Assembly (NCBI RefSeq): GCF_005871205.1
Contig: NZ_SWKM01000014.1
Span: forward strand, 288,001 to 352,000
From: Marinobacter alexandrii
GTDB taxonomy: Bacteria; Pseudomonadota; Gammaproteobacteria; Pseudomonadales; Oleiphilaceae
DNA: 64,000 nucleotides
Reading direction: 5' to 3'
The notes below the pieces were generated by a model. It ran no database searches. It worked only from the letters and a program-made list of their open reading frames with translations, and was not told where the DNA came from. Positions 25,853 through 34,855 of the stretch are shown piece by piece (the first letter of the stretch is position 1; every line of letters begins with the position of its first letter). The position numbers were made by a program, and so were the translations under genes.

Positions 25853-28299
25853 ACACAGCCTTTTCCGGAAACAAGGCGGAACTTGGTGGGTGGCCAAGCC
25901 CCCCGACGGTTCTCCCGTCTTGTTCAATGATTCCGCCAAGCTGGCCGTTGAACCGCTGGATTGCTGTGAACCCATGGTGGGGCGTCAGGCATTGTCCCGC
26001 GGAGCAGGCCAGCCAGATACCTGGTGTTCAACCAAAGACATCTATGTTCATGCCCATGGCTTTCTACCGCAGCGCCTGGCGGGGTGGACGCATTAAACAG
26101 GAGGACCTCAGTGGGGCTATCGAGGAACTGGGAAGTTCCCTCCCGGTTGAACAGCTTTTTCTCGCTTTGGAGAAAGACGAGTCAGACCCATCTCAGTCTG
26201 CTCCGCTCATGCTTGAACAGATCCGGGGGGCTGATGGCTTACCAGCGATCGAAACGGTACGAGAGCAAGTGGCGCGCGCCTGTGGGTTGTTCTTCGATCA
26301 GCAACAGTCACGGGACTTTTTGCGAGACACCTCGCATTCGTTGTTCAAAAGCTGGCTGGAACAGTCCATCCATGACATAACGCTTGATCGCAGAGTGGGC
26401 GTGAAACGCGCTCGTGAAGAGTTAAAGTCGATTTCAAAGAACCATCTTCAAGCCTATGAATGGGCGCATAAAATTCTTAGCCTTTCAGGCTCCGACATCG
26501 AAAAACTGGCGTCCAGATTGTTGTTTGAATTGGTGGGCTGGGCATCCTGGTGTCGAGGTGTGGACTGGAGAGAAAGCCTGGAAGGACGAGAAAGCAGTAT
26601 CGCAAGCGAGCTGCTGGTGGTGTTTCTGGTTTGGGAGGCCATCGCTGTTGACAGTGCAAATACAGATCAGCGCTATCAGTGGCAACGGGCCTGGGGAAGG
26701 TTCCGTAACCTGGATTTTGTTACCGATCCGGGCAAGTCCGTCAAAGGTTATGAAAGGGTATGGCACAGGGCCTACGAATACGGGTACAAGTGCCAGTTAA
26801 CCGCATCGCTGTTTCGCCGTGGCAAGGGTGGAGAATCCGGGAAACCGACCAACAAACCAGCCACTGTCCAAGCGGTATTTTGTATTGATGTCCGGTCAGA
26901 GCTGATGCGTCGTCATCTTGAGGATTGCTCCTCGAATATTGAGACCATTGGCTTTGCCGGGTTCTTTGGCATGCCCGTGGTGCACCAGACGCTCACTCCG
27001 AACGAAGGTGAGGTCAGACTGCCCGGTTTGTTGGCACCAGCGTACCGATTGGTGGATTCAACCGGGAGCCTGGCGCAGGATCTCAACACGTGCAGGTCTG
27101 CAGATTCGAGGGAGACCATTCGGCAATCGATTCGAAAGGCCAAGTACAGCAGCTTCTCAAGCTTCACCCTCGTGGAAAGCACTGGGCTGGCCTGGGCCTG
27201 GAAGCTCCTCCGCGACAGCCTGAATCAGGCTAAGACACCTGGCGCGAGCTTCGAACCCGCCAATCGTCGTCTCTATCATTGTCACGGTGGTGATCCGGTC
27301 TCAGATAGCGAGCGAGTCAGCTTGGCTGAAAAACTGTTGCGAGGAATGTCGAAAACCACTGACTTTCCGTCCTTGTTGGTTTTCGTGGGTCACGGCAGCC
27401 ACGGCGACAACAACCCACATCGGGCGAGCCTGGCCTGCGGTGCTTGTGGTGGCCAAAACGGTGGATTGAATGCCTGTGTTGCCGCTGATTTGATCAACGA
27501 TCCGGTTATTCGTGCCGGACTGGTGGACAGGGGCATACGGATTCCGGATTTCACCATTGCTGTTGCCGCTGAACACTGCACGGTGACGGACTGCGTGACG
27601 ATCCTGCAAAGAGATTTGATCCCGAATGCCTATCTGGATGCTGTGATTCAGCTGGAACAGAGTCTCGAAGAAGCAGGTAAACGCACCCGCCGTGAACGTG
27701 CCACCGCGCTTGGGCTCAATGGCCTCAATGATGAGATTTTGTTGAATTCGATGGTGAAACGGACTTCAAGCTGGTCTGAAATCCGGCCCGAATGGGGGCT
27801 CGCCAACAACGCCGCGATCATCTTCGCCAAGCGTTCTCGCACTCGCGGTATCAATCTCCAGGGCCGGGTCTTCCTGCATGACTACGATCCGGTTCTGGAT
27901 GCCGATGGTGTAATTCTGGAGTCACTAATGAGCGCGCCAATGATTGTTGCCAACTGGATAAATTTGCAGTACCTGGGGTCGGTCTCTGCACCGGATACCT
28001 TTGGAGCGGGTAACAAATTGCTGCATTCGGTGGTTGGCGGGAACATGGGTGTCGTTGAGGGCAATAACCCGGACTTGCGATTGGGCTTGTCACTCCAGTC
28101 GGTCCATGATGACCAGAAGTGGAGGCACGAGCCTATCCGGCTTCATGTGGTCATTGATGCCCCGCCTGAGCGGATAGAGGCTGTCTTGCGGAAGCAGGCT
28201 GATGTCAGGCAGTTGGTCGAGAATCGCTGGCTTTGGTTGTTTCGGTGGGGAGACGGAGGGTTGGAGAGCTACCGGGATGGTAACTGGAACTCCAACTGA
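25846..28299 (+). CDS. dabA: DAB inorganic-carbon pump catalytic subunit DabA
   Basis: An 817-residue protein of the DUF2309/UPF0753 family, the cytoplasmic carbonic-anhydrase-like subunit. The expected zinc site can be read: Cys346 and Asp348 in VFCIDVRSE, His516 in FVGHGSHGDNNPH and Cys531 in LACGACGGQNGG, matching the Cys/Asp/His/Cys set described for DabA2 of Halothiobacillus. Length is normal for the family. With DabB it should trap CO2 as bicarbonate. No carboxysome or RuBisCO gene lies in the window, so it probably serves anaplerotic carboxylation, as reported for heterotrophs carrying DAB. Confidence 0.95.
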   Translation: MLNTAFSGNKAELGGWPSPPTVLPSCSMIPPSWPLNRWIAVNPWWGVRHCPAEQASQIPGVQPKTSMFMPMAFYRSAWRGGRIKQEDLSGAIEELGSSLPVEQLFLALEKDESDPSQSAPLMLEQIRGADGLPAIETVREQVARACGLFFDQQQSRDFLRDTSHSLFKSWLEQSIHDITLDRRVGVKRAREELKSISKNHLQAYEWAHKILSLSGSDIEKLASRLLFELVGWASWCRGVDWRESLEGRESSIASELLVVFLVWEAIAVDSANTDQRYQWQRAWGRFRNLDFVTDPGKSVKGYERVWHRAYEYGYKCQLTASLFRRGKGGESGKPTNKPATVQAVFCIDVRSELMRRHLEDCSSNIETIGFAGFFGMPVVHQTLTPNEGEVRLPGLLAPAYRLVDSTGSLAQDLNTCRSADSRETIRQSIRKAKYSSFSSFTLVESTGLAWAWKLLRDSLNQAKTPGASFEPANRRLYHCHGGDPVSDSERVSLAEKLLRGMSKTTDFPSLLVFVGHGSHGDNNPHRASLACGACGGQNGGLNACVAADLINDPVIRAGLVDRGIRIPDFTIAVAAEHCTVTDCVTILQRDLIPNAYLDAVIQLEQSLEEAGKRTRRERATALGLNGLNDEILLNSMVKRTSSWSEIRPEWGLANNAAIIFAKRSRTRGINLQGRVFLHDYDPVLDADGVILESLMSAPMIVANWINLQYLGSVSAPDTFGAGNKLLHSVVGGNMGVVEGNNPDLRLGLSLQSVHDDQKWRHEPIRLHVVIDAPPERIEAVLRKQADVRQLVENRWLWLFRWGDGGLESYRDGNWNSN

Positions 28300-28319
28300 A
28301 AAGGGCAGCGAGGCTGCCC
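28299..28319 (-). terminator. Terminator of yebG (minus strand), shared hairpin with dabA
   Basis: GGGCAGC (28303-28309), loop GAG, GCTGCCC (28313-28319). On the minus strand the stem is followed by TTTT (28302-28299), giving an intrinsic terminator 16 bases after the yebG stop. On the plus strand the same hairpin directly follows the dabA stop but lacks a T run. Confidence 0.7.
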
Positions 28320-28334
28320 ATCTGAACGTCGGTT

Positions 28335-28610
28335 TTAAGCTTGATCCCCGGCGTTTAGCAGCTCCGGCTTTTTCAGGGCTTTCTGAAACAAATCCCGCTC
28401 TTCGGCGATGGCCATGGCACACTGCTCTGCCTGGTCATCGCTTAATCCTTCAACCTTCCGGCTTAGAAACACCTGTATTTCTTCCGCCAGCTCCAGAATC
28501 TTATCCCGAGCATCCGCATCGGCTTTAGACGTAAAGAGCATGGTGTCAGGATGTTTAAGCGCCATATCAAGGCCGTCCCTCTCGGAAAAATAGACTGCTT
28601 GTACCGCCAT
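28335..28610 (-). CDS. yebG: YebG-family DNA-damage-inducible protein
   Basis: A 91-residue protein matching YebG: start MAVQAVYFSERDG, then MLFTSKADADARDKILELAE, LSDDQAEQCAMAIAEERDLF and QKALKK. The frame is open to 28682 but ATG 28610 has GAGGAG 5 bases upstream and matches the YebG start. In Escherichia coli yebG is SOS-induced with unknown biochemical role; the LexA box 29 bases upstream here (28639-28654) predicts the same control. Single-gene transcript with its own terminator. Confidence 0.85.
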   Translation of the reverse strand: MAVQAVYFSERDGLDMALKHPDTMLFTSKADADARDKILELAEEIQVFLSRKVEGLSDDQAEQCAMAIAEERDLFQKALKKPELLNAGDQA

Positions 28611-28638
28611 GGTTACTCCTCGCAGTGAATGCGTAATG

Positions 28639-28654
28639 CTGTATAAAAATACAG
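28639..28654 (-). promoter_or_regulatory. LexA (SOS) box upstream of yebG
   Basis: CTGTATAAAAATACAG fits the gammaproteobacterial LexA consensus CTGT-N8-ACAG with an AT-rich centre. It lies 29 bases upstream of the yebG start, where it would cover the promoter. The flank contains an extra half-site (GTACAG) at 28655-28661 region. Confidence 0.85.
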
Positions 28655-28728
28655 TGTACAGGAGGCGAGCCTGTCTCGACAATAAGGATTTGGGACTGGA
28701 TCAGGCAACCAGGCGCGCAGGGCCTGGC

Positions 28729-29697
28729 TTAGTAACGCAGCAGTGCGGAACCCCAGGTAAATCCGCCGCCAAAGGCTTCCAGCAGCAGGACTTCATTGCG
28801 CTGGATGCGACCATCCCGAACCGCAACGTCGAGTGCCAGCGGAATAGAGGCGGCCGAGGTGTTACCGTGCTCGTTGACGGTCACCACCACACGATCCATG
28901 GGCATGTTGAGCTTCTTGGCGGTCGCCGAGATGATCCTGAGGTTAGCCTGATGGGGCACCAGCCAGTCCACATCGGATTTCTGCATCTGATTGGCGTTGA
29001 GGGTTTCGTCGACAATCTTCCCGAGAGTGTTTACGGCTACCTTGAAGACTTCGTTGCCTTTCATCTCCACAAAGGCCTTACCGGCTTTCACCTGGTCGTA
29101 GCCGTCGGCAATGCCATAAGGCACATGGAGCAGATCTTCGTACTGGCCATCGGCGTGGAGGTGGGTGGAGAGAATGCCGGTTTCTTCACTGGCCTCGAGA
29201 ACCACGGCGCCGGCGCCATCGCCGAACAGTACGCAGGTGCCACGGTCTTCCCAGTTGATGATGTGGGAAAATACCTCGGCGCCAATCACGAGAGCTTTCT
29301 TACTGGTTCCGGTTTTGACGAACTTTTCTGCGGTAGCGAGAGCGTAGACAAAGCCACTGCAAACTGCCTGGATATCAAAGGCGGGGCAGCCACGAATGCC
29401 TAGGCGGGCCTGAAGGATGCAGGCGCAACTGGGGAATATTTTGTCAGGCGTGGACGTGGCAAAGACGATCAGATCAATATCGCCGGGCTCAATGCCTGCG
29501 GCTTCAATCGCGCGACGGGCGGCGGGCTCGGCCAGATCAACTGTTGTTTGGCCCTCCACGGCGATGTGTCGACGTTCAATGCCAGTGCGCTCCCGAATCC
29601 ATTGGTCGGTGGTATCGACCATCTTTTCGAGGTCCTGATTAGTAACGATATTCTCAGGCAGGTAAGAACCAGTGCCGGCAATTCGTGCAAACGTCAT
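28729..29697 (-). CDS. fabH: 3-oxoacyl-ACP synthase III (FabH)
   Basis: A 322-residue ketoacyl synthase III that condenses acetyl-CoA with malonyl-ACP to start fatty-acid synthesis. The catalytic triad is Cys113 ([10 protein letters not shown]), His249 ([10 protein letters not shown]) and Asn279 ([11 protein letters not shown]). Length and [10 protein letters not shown] are typical. It stands alone, away from plsX/fabD/fabG, so it may be a second KAS III, but the sequence is fully canonical. Divergent from the YdcH-like gene across 163 bases that hold nothing else recognisable. Confidence 0.93.
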   Translation of the reverse strand: MTFARIAGTGSYLPENIVTNQDLEKMVDTTDQWIRERTGIERRHIAVEGQTTVDLAEPAARRAIEAAGIEPGDIDLIVFATSTPDKIFPSCACILQARLGIRGCPAFDIQAVCSGFVYALATAEKFVKTGTSKKALVIGAEVFSHIINWEDRGTCVLFGDGAGAVVLEASEETGILSTHLHADGQYEDLLHVPYGIADGYDQVKAGKAFVEMKGNEVFKVAVNTLGKIVDETLNANQMQKSDVDWLVPHQANLRIISATAKKLNMPMDRVVVTVNEHGNTSAASIPLALDVAVRDGRIQRNEVLLLEAFGGGFTWGSALLRY

Positions 29698-29860
29698 TCG
29701 TGCGTGTCCCGAGGTAAGGCTGTGTGTCGTATTCCCATGCTATACCCACCAAGCACAGAGCGTTATTAGCGATTTGTCAAAGGCCCCCCGAAAATGGCAG
29801 CCTCAGCTATTATAAAGAAGCCACCGAACCAAACTCAGAATCGGAGAGGAGAGCACCGTT

Positions 29861-30112
29861 ATGGGAATTTCCAGTCACGAGCTTCACGAAGAGTTTCCTC
29901 AGTACAGCGATCTGATTGATCAATTGAAAACCAACGACCCCAAGTTCGGGGACAAGTTCAGGCAATACTCAGAGCTGGACCAGGAAATCGAGGGGCTGGA
30001 AAGGCGTGATGCGCCAATCGGAGATGACAAACTCCATCGTTTGAAGCAAAAGCGGGCACACCTGAAAGACCAGATTTACCAGACTCTGGTGCAGAATGGA
30101 CATGCCTCCTGA
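29861..30112 (+). CDS. YdcH-family (DUF465) small coiled-coil protein
   Basis: An 83-residue, charged, all-helical protein. The DUF465 pattern is visible: HELHEEFPQYSDLIDQLK, DPKFGDKFRQYSELDQEI, then LKQKRAHLKDQIYQ with a short helical hairpin. GGAGAGGAGAG precedes the ATG. Homologues are widespread, cytoplasmic and of unknown role. Monocistronic with a strong terminator right behind. Confidence 0.82.
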   Translation: MGISSHELHEEFPQYSDLIDQLKTNDPKFGDKFRQYSELDQEIEGLERRDAPIGDDKLHRLKQKRAHLKDQIYQTLVQNGHAS

Positions 30113-30131
30113 AGAAAACTCACGAACTCTG

Positions 30132-30163
30132 AAAACCGGGCCATTTCAGGCCCGGTTTTTTTC
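30132..30163 (+). terminator. Rho-independent terminator
   Basis: AAAACCGGGCC (30132-30142), loop ATTTCA, GGCCCGGTTTT (30149-30159) and more T residues. It closes the YdcH-family gene 20 bases after its stop. Confidence 0.92.
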
Positions 30164-30309
30164 ATTAAATTGCGTTAAAACGGCCTTGCAGAGGCTCTGA
30201 TAAGTGTTTCCAAGTATTCAGACTGTAACGTCAAGTCATTAGAATAGGTGCCTAATCAAACAGGGTTTCGAATTCCGAAACTCATGACTACTGAAACTGG
30301 AGATACGAT

Positions 30310-30462
30310 ATGAAAAGAGCTGCTTCTTTCTATAAAGGCTGGCGCATGAAACGCAACTTCGTTCACCTGGTGATGACCACTGACCGTCGCCTGCTGAATG
30401 ACGTTGGTTTTTCACCTGACGTGGTTCATCAAAAGCTGAGCACGCCTTTCTGGAAGTTTTAA
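30310..30462 (+). CDS. DUF1127-like small protein (50 residues)
   Basis: ATG 30310 with GGAG 7 bases upstream opens a 50-codon frame ending TAA at 30462. The protein begins MKRAASFYKGWRMKRNFVHL, then has a basic middle and the segment TTDRRLLNDVGFSPDVV ending FWKF. This matches the DUF1127 pattern (Arg-rich helix, then L-x-D-[IV]-G, then a C-terminal F-W-[KR]). Some DUF1127 proteins in other bacteria affect phosphate, carbon or RNA metabolism; no role can be assigned here. It stands alone between two hairpins, so it is probably transcribed by itself. Confidence 0.65.
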   Translation: MKRAASFYKGWRMKRNFVHLVMTTDRRLLNDVGFSPDVVHQKLSTPFWKF

Positions 30463-30475
30463 TGTCTTCCAGACA

Positions 30476-30526
30476 TGCCCGGGGTAGTAGTAATCTGGCC
30501 GTTTAACCCTCGGCCGGCCCCGGGCA
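30476..30526. terminator. Nested double hairpin between DUF1127 gene and chemotaxis receptor
   Basis: Outer arms TGCCCGGGG (30476-30484) and CCCCGGGCA (30518-30526) enclose an inner stem GGCCG (30497-30501) / CGGCC (30511-30515). The 9-bp GC-rich outer stem starts 13 bases after the DUF1127 stop. There is no T run on either side, so it may be a Rho-independent-like terminator of both convergent genes or an mRNA 3'-end stabiliser. Confidence 0.5.
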
Positions 30527-30560
30527 ATCCATGCCTTCCTTCGATTGTAAAAAATCTTTC

Positions 30561-32561
30561 CTAGCGAACCCTGAACCGGCGCACCAGAACGTCCAGATCG
30601 TCTGCCATTCCGGCCAGCGATTTGCTCGACTGGTTTACATGCCCGATGTCCTCGGCGAGCTTGTCGATAGCCCCACTGCTTGCTTCAACATTTTGCGTCA
30701 TCTCTGCCGCAGTAGCTCGTTGCTGCTCCGTTGCACTGGCGATTTGTGTGGTCATTTCAACGATGCGGTGTACGGCGGAAAGAATGTTCGACAGGGCAGT
30801 CCCGGATTTACCGGCTTCTGTGGTTGCCTCACTGGCCATTTGCTTGGCCCGGCTCATGTCCACAACTGCTCCGGCGGCACCTTCCTGCAGGTTGGAGACA
30901 ATGCGCTCAATGTCGACCGTTGAGTCCTGCACTCGTTTAGCCAATCCGCGAACCTCATCGGCGACCACGGCGAAGCCACGACCTGCCTCACCAGCGCGGG
31001 CAGCCTCAATGGCGGCATTCAAAGCCAGCAGGTTGGTCTGTTCTGCGATGTTTTGAATCACCTCTAGAACACTGCCGATTTCGCCGGATTCGTTTTCCAG
31101 GCGCTGAATTCGAGTCGAGCCTTCTTCCACCTGGTGGGCCAGATCCGACACCGCCTTGATGGCTGTTGTCACCGTCTCTTGGCCGTTTTCGGCCAGGGAG
31201 GCTGCCTGTCGTGCAGACTCATCGGTATCGTTGGTGTTGGAGGCGATCTCCTCCGAGGTAGACACCATCTCTTGCATGGCGGCAGACACCTGAGTGATCT
31301 GATCCCGCTGTTGCTCGGAGTTGGCGGTGGTACGGTTAGTAATCCCGGACAGTGATTCCGATTCGGTTGTCAGCTGGTGCGAGGCAGTCACAATCTGGCT
31401 GATGGTGTCTTCCAGGGTTTCAAGGAAGGAGTTAACGGCGCCAATGAAATCGCCGACTTCGTCGGGCCGGCCCTTCGTCAGTCGGGTAGAGACATCGCCG
31501 TTATTGGCACTGATCGCTTCCAGATAATCCAGGATTTCCCGTCTTGCCCGCTTCACGCTCGAGCCCATCAATCGGCTCATCAGAATGGCAACGATTAAGC
31601 CAAGTACTACCGACACGGCGAAGGCGGCGATGGTGAACTGCAAAGCTTTGTCGGTTTTTGCGTCGGCGTCGTCAGCTACTGCTTCAAGAGCCCCAAATAC
31701 ATTGTCTTCGAGTCTTCTAGCCATCTCGGCTATTTCAGGTCCGAGAGTATCCAGCTTCTGGTTTTTTACCTGTATTACGATATTTTGCTGGACCAGCAGT
31801 TTCTCAACCGCGGCCTGATAACCTGCAAGTTCCTGGACTGCCGTGTCGAAATACTCCCGAACGAAGTCGGGCACGTCCGACTCGTCGATCAAACCGAGTG
31901 CGTCCTGAAGATCTTCAATGGCGTAGCCAAGCGATTTTTTGGAGGCCTCATCACCATTAGCGAAATAGCGTTGGGCGGACATGCGCATCATCAGGGTATC
32001 GCTGATGAGTTGCTCAAGTACGGCCCTTAACCGGCTATCCGGGTTTCGGTTGGCGACACCGTCCAGTGCGCGCCGCAGCGCTTTAGAGGCGTTAGGACCG
32101 TGAACATCCAGTTCATCCCGGATGATCGACAACACCTGTTTCTTGGCTGGCACCAGCTCGTTTTTAAAAGCAGCTGCGTATTGCCGGGTGGCCCTTTCGA
32201 TTTCGTCAACGAGCCGGGCGCGTTCCGGATCGTGGATGTCTTCCTGGGCGCTCGCCATACTTTCTTCGAATTCGTCTTCCAGCTCGGAAAACGACGAGAG
32301 AAGCTCTTCGTTGCCGGTGGAATAGTAGTCGAAAACCCGAAGCCTCATTCGGTAGAGGTTGATTAACGCGTCTGTAGCCGTGGCCGTATCGGGCGCCAGA
32401 TCCCGAGCGACAGTGTCCATGCTTTCGTCGAGTATCTGGAACTCACGGACGCTGTAAAAGGTGACAAACGCAAAAAGCAGCAGGATGAAGACCGGGGCAA
32501 TGAGAAGTTTGCCGGGTACACCCAGTTTTCGCTCAATCGATTCCAGCGCAGAGGCAGCCAT
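30561..32561 (-). CDS. Methyl-accepting chemotaxis protein
   Basis: A 666-residue transmembrane chemoreceptor. Helix 1 at about residues 17-37, a large all-helical periplasmic domain (about 38-295), helix 2 at about 300-322, HAMP, then the cytoplasmic signalling hairpin whose tip reads [20 protein letters not shown] followed by [17 protein letters not shown]. Methylation helices rich in Glu/Gln flank the tip. No CheR-binding pentapeptide is seen at the C-terminus. Ligand unknown. Monocistronic. Confidence 0.93.
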   Translation of the reverse strand: MAASALESIERKLGVPGKLLIAPVFILLLFAFVTFYSVREFQILDESMDTVARDLAPDTATATDALINLYRMRLRVFDYYSTGNEELLSSFSELEDEFEESMASAQEDIHDPERARLVDEIERATRQYAAAFKNELVPAKKQVLSIIRDELDVHGPNASKALRRALDGVANRNPDSRLRAVLEQLISDTLMMRMSAQRYFANGDEASKKSLGYAIEDLQDALGLIDESDVPDFVREYFDTAVQELAGYQAAVEKLLVQQNIVIQVKNQKLDTLGPEIAEMARRLEDNVFGALEAVADDADAKTDKALQFTIAAFAVSVVLGLIVAILMSRLMGSSVKRARREILDYLEAISANNGDVSTRLTKGRPDEVGDFIGAVNSFLETLEDTISQIVTASHQLTTESESLSGITNRTTANSEQQRDQITQVSAAMQEMVSTSEEIASNTNDTDESARQAASLAENGQETVTTAIKAVSDLAHQVEEGSTRIQRLENESGEIGSVLEVIQNIAEQTNLLALNAAIEAARAGEAGRGFAVVADEVRGLAKRVQDSTVDIERIVSNLQEGAAGAVVDMSRAKQMASEATTEAGKSGTALSNILSAVHRIVEMTTQIASATEQQRATAAEMTQNVEASSGAIDKLAEDIGHVNQSSKSLAGMADDLDVLVRRFRVR

Positions 32562-32690
32562 TTTTTTACCTTCTAGTTGTTCTAATGATGGGTAACTTAA
32601 CGGCCGATTAGAAGCAAACTGAAGAAGATAGGTCCAATAAATCCTAAGCGCGGTGCGCTGCCTGTTTACGCCAAAACAACCGGGATGGCG

Positions 32691-33677
32691 TTACACCATC
32701 CAGCCAAAGAGGAAGCGGAACAGGCTGCCAAAGATGTTGCGGTCATCCTTTGGCTCAGCGTGTTTTTCTCTCTGCGCTGTCTGTGCTGTTGGCGTTTCCT
32801 GCGCCTCTGTTTTCGGGGCTTGTGCAACCGGCTCGTCCACTTCCGTCTTTTCGGCGGCAGTCGCCTCGTTTGGCAATTGCCTCATCCATGCGACGGTTTC
32901 CGCGTTAGTGGGCTCTGCGGTTTCGGGGGCTGGAGACTTCACCTTGGCCACATCGGTGCCAGGCGCAGGCTTTTCAACGGACTGTGGTACCGGTTCCGCC
33001 TTGGGTGCTGAGGGGGATGAGTGTGCTGCGGGCGCTGGAGCCGACTCGCTCACAACTTTGGTTGGCGGGGTGGCGGTAGTTTGGGGAGCAGCTTTGGGAG
33101 TCGGCTCGGAAACAACGGCGTCCGCCGGTTTGTTGGGCTGGCTCTGGGATTGAACCTGTGGCTTGGGTTTCTCAGCAACGGCCAAGCCCTGCGTGTTATC
33201 AGATTCAGCGGGTGTGCTGGCAGCAACTGGCGCAGCGGCTGGCTCGGGCGCGATTTCCTTCACCGAGAACGCAGGCTTGGGTTGGAGGCGGCGCTGAGGT
33301 TGAGCCTTGGAACCGGGCTTGGGTTCAGAGATGCCTAAGGCGGCCAGGGCCGCTGTTTTGTTGGCGACGACGTTACCTGATATTGCTTGCCCGGAGCTGT
33401 TGGAAATCCCAAGTGCAGAAAGAGTGTCTGGGTCCAGAACACCGGAAGCTTCCAGTGTGCCATTACGAGTCTGGAAATCGCGAATGCCTTGTCGCAGGGC
33501 TTTGTCCATCCAGCCATCGGCCCGGCCAATGTAATAGCCGGCGCCGTAAAGGGCGTTTTCGGCCGCAAAAATGACGTTAACGCTGTTGGCCTGGGCCTGA
33601 GAGCTGACGGCGAGTGCAGCGGACAATAACAGGCCCTTGCTGACGGTGCTGACGGTGCTGAGTTTGGCGGAATTCAT
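32691..33677 (-). CDS. Exported peptidoglycan-binding-domain protein with Pro/Ala linker
   Basis: About 328 residues. Signal peptide MNSAKLSTVSTVSKGLLLSA... with cleavage near SSQAQA|NS. Residues about 31-95 form a PG_binding_1-like domain (ENALYGAGYYIGRADGWMDK then ALRQGIRDFQTRNG and GVLDPDTLSALGI). About 200 residues rich in Pro, Ala, Glu, Gln and Lys follow, clearly disordered, and the protein ends in a short basic/aromatic hydrophobic stretch (IFGSLFRFLFGWMV). ATG 33677 is chosen over 33764 because it starts the signal peptide. It could bridge the wall and a membrane; role unknown. The LSTVSTVS segment comes from a 9-base tandem repeat. Confidence 0.72.
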   Translation of the reverse strand: MNSAKLSTVSTVSKGLLLSAALAVSSQAQANSVNVIFAAENALYGAGYYIGRADGWMDKALRQGIRDFQTRNGTLEASGVLDPDTLSALGISNSSGQAISGNVVANKTAALAALGISEPKPGSKAQPQRRLQPKPAFSVKEIAPEPAAAPVAASTPAESDNTQGLAVAEKPKPQVQSQSQPNKPADAVVSEPTPKAAPQTTATPPTKVVSESAPAPAAHSSPSAPKAEPVPQSVEKPAPGTDVAKVKSPAPETAEPTNAETVAWMRQLPNEATAAEKTEVDEPVAQAPKTEAQETPTAQTAQREKHAEPKDDRNIFGSLFRFLFGWMV

Positions 33678-33888
33678 ACGAGTAACCCTCTCTGGATGTG
33701 ATGGGGTTGTGCGAATGGGTTGAGTATCGACCAGATCTTTACTGTATTCCGTGCACCACCACACAGTGTGCCAACAACGGCGACGGGTTCATGCATTCGT
33801 GGCAGCAAGAATCGGGCAAGATTCGGATGGCATCAGCATAGGAAACCGGTTCTGATGGTTGTATGGTTTCAGGAATGAGGATGCGGTG

Positions 33889-34803
33889 ATGCCAATGCCA
33901 AGCGAAACGACAATGCAAGGTACCAATTCCGGGCGCGATTCCGATAAACGTCGTGCCCAGATGATTCAGCTGGCGCGTACCATTGAACAGCGAGCCGACC
34001 AACCACTCACGCTGGCAAGTCTGGCTGAGGAAGTGGGGCTGTCTCCGTCGCGCCTGCAGAAAGTGTTCAAGGACGTTCTCGGGGTGTCGCCCAAGACCTA
34101 TCAAGACGCTGCGCGGATGCGCCAGTTCAAGCAATCGCTCAGGCAGGGCAGTGGCGTAACGGATGCCATTTTTGAATCCGGGTATGGCTCTGTGAGCCGG
34201 GTGTATGGCGAGGGAAAACGCAGCATGGGAATGACGCCAACGGCGTACCGGGCAGGTGCCGAGGGCGAGCGTATCAGCTACGCCTATCGGAATACCTCAC
34301 TGGGCCTGGTGATGATGGCGGCCACCGACCAGGGCGTGTGTTTTGTGCAGTTTGACGATACTGCTGATTCACTGCTCGATGCGCTCCAACGCGAATTTCC
34401 CAAGGCAGACCTGAGTGCTTCCTCAGCGCAACACGCCCCGGAGCTGGATCAATGGATTGAAGCGCTGGATCGTCACATTGATAACGCGGCGCCAAGACCT
34501 GATATTCCTCTCGATATCCGTGGTACCGCATTTCAGATCAAGGTCTGGAACTTCCTGCGGACCATTCCGGAAGGCTCGGTGCTCAGCTACAGCGATGTGG
34601 CCAATGGCATTGGCAAATCCAAGGCTACCCGTGCCGTCGGGACGGCTTGCGGCAAGAATCGGATTGGCTTGCTGGTTCCGTGTCACCGGGTGCTTAGGGG
34701 CGATGGTCAGCTCGGAGGCTACCGCTGGGGGCTTGAGCGTAAACAGGCGTTACTGACGATGGAGAGCCAGCGAAACCCGCAGCCCGCTGACCAGGCCCAG
34801 TGA
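33889..34803 (+). CDS. Ada-like AraC/O6-alkylguanine-DNA methyltransferase fusion
   Basis: About 304 residues. An AraC-type helix-turn-helix pair comes first (LTLASLAEEVGLSPSRLQKV; VTDAIFESGYGSVSRVY), then the methyltransferase with the active-site Cys in LLVPCHRVL, the Asn hinge and GGYRWGLERKQALL. The N-terminal four-Cys Ada methylphosphotriester domain is missing, so the usual methylation switch of Escherichia coli Ada cannot operate in the same way. ATG 33889 is preferred to 33859. It repairs O6-methylguanine by irreversible transfer of the methyl group to Cys; the AraC part may bind DNA or only aid folding. Tandem stops TGA-TAA. Confidence 0.9.
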   Translation: MPMPSETTMQGTNSGRDSDKRRAQMIQLARTIEQRADQPLTLASLAEEVGLSPSRLQKVFKDVLGVSPKTYQDAARMRQFKQSLRQGSGVTDAIFESGYGSVSRVYGEGKRSMGMTPTAYRAGAEGERISYAYRNTSLGLVMMAATDQGVCFVQFDDTADSLLDALQREFPKADLSASSAQHAPELDQWIEALDRHIDNAAPRPDIPLDIRGTAFQIKVWNFLRTIPEGSVLSYSDVANGIGKSKATRAVGTACGKNRIGLLVPCHRVLRGDGQLGGYRWGLERKQALLTMESQRNPQPADQAQ

Positions 34804-34805
34804 TA

Positions 34806-34827
34806 AGCCACTCAGCGCTGAGTGGCT
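34806..34827. terminator. Perfect 22-bp palindrome between convergent genes
   Basis: AGCCACTCAGC and GCTGAGTGGCT are exact reverse complements without spacer. The palindrome follows the Ada-like stop by 2 bases and precedes the stop of the leftward binding protein by 28. As RNA it folds in either direction; no T run follows, so it is called a bidirectional terminator with moderate confidence. Confidence 0.5.
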
Positions 34828-34855
34828 ACCAAGTTAAAGGAGCAGGGCGGCGAAG

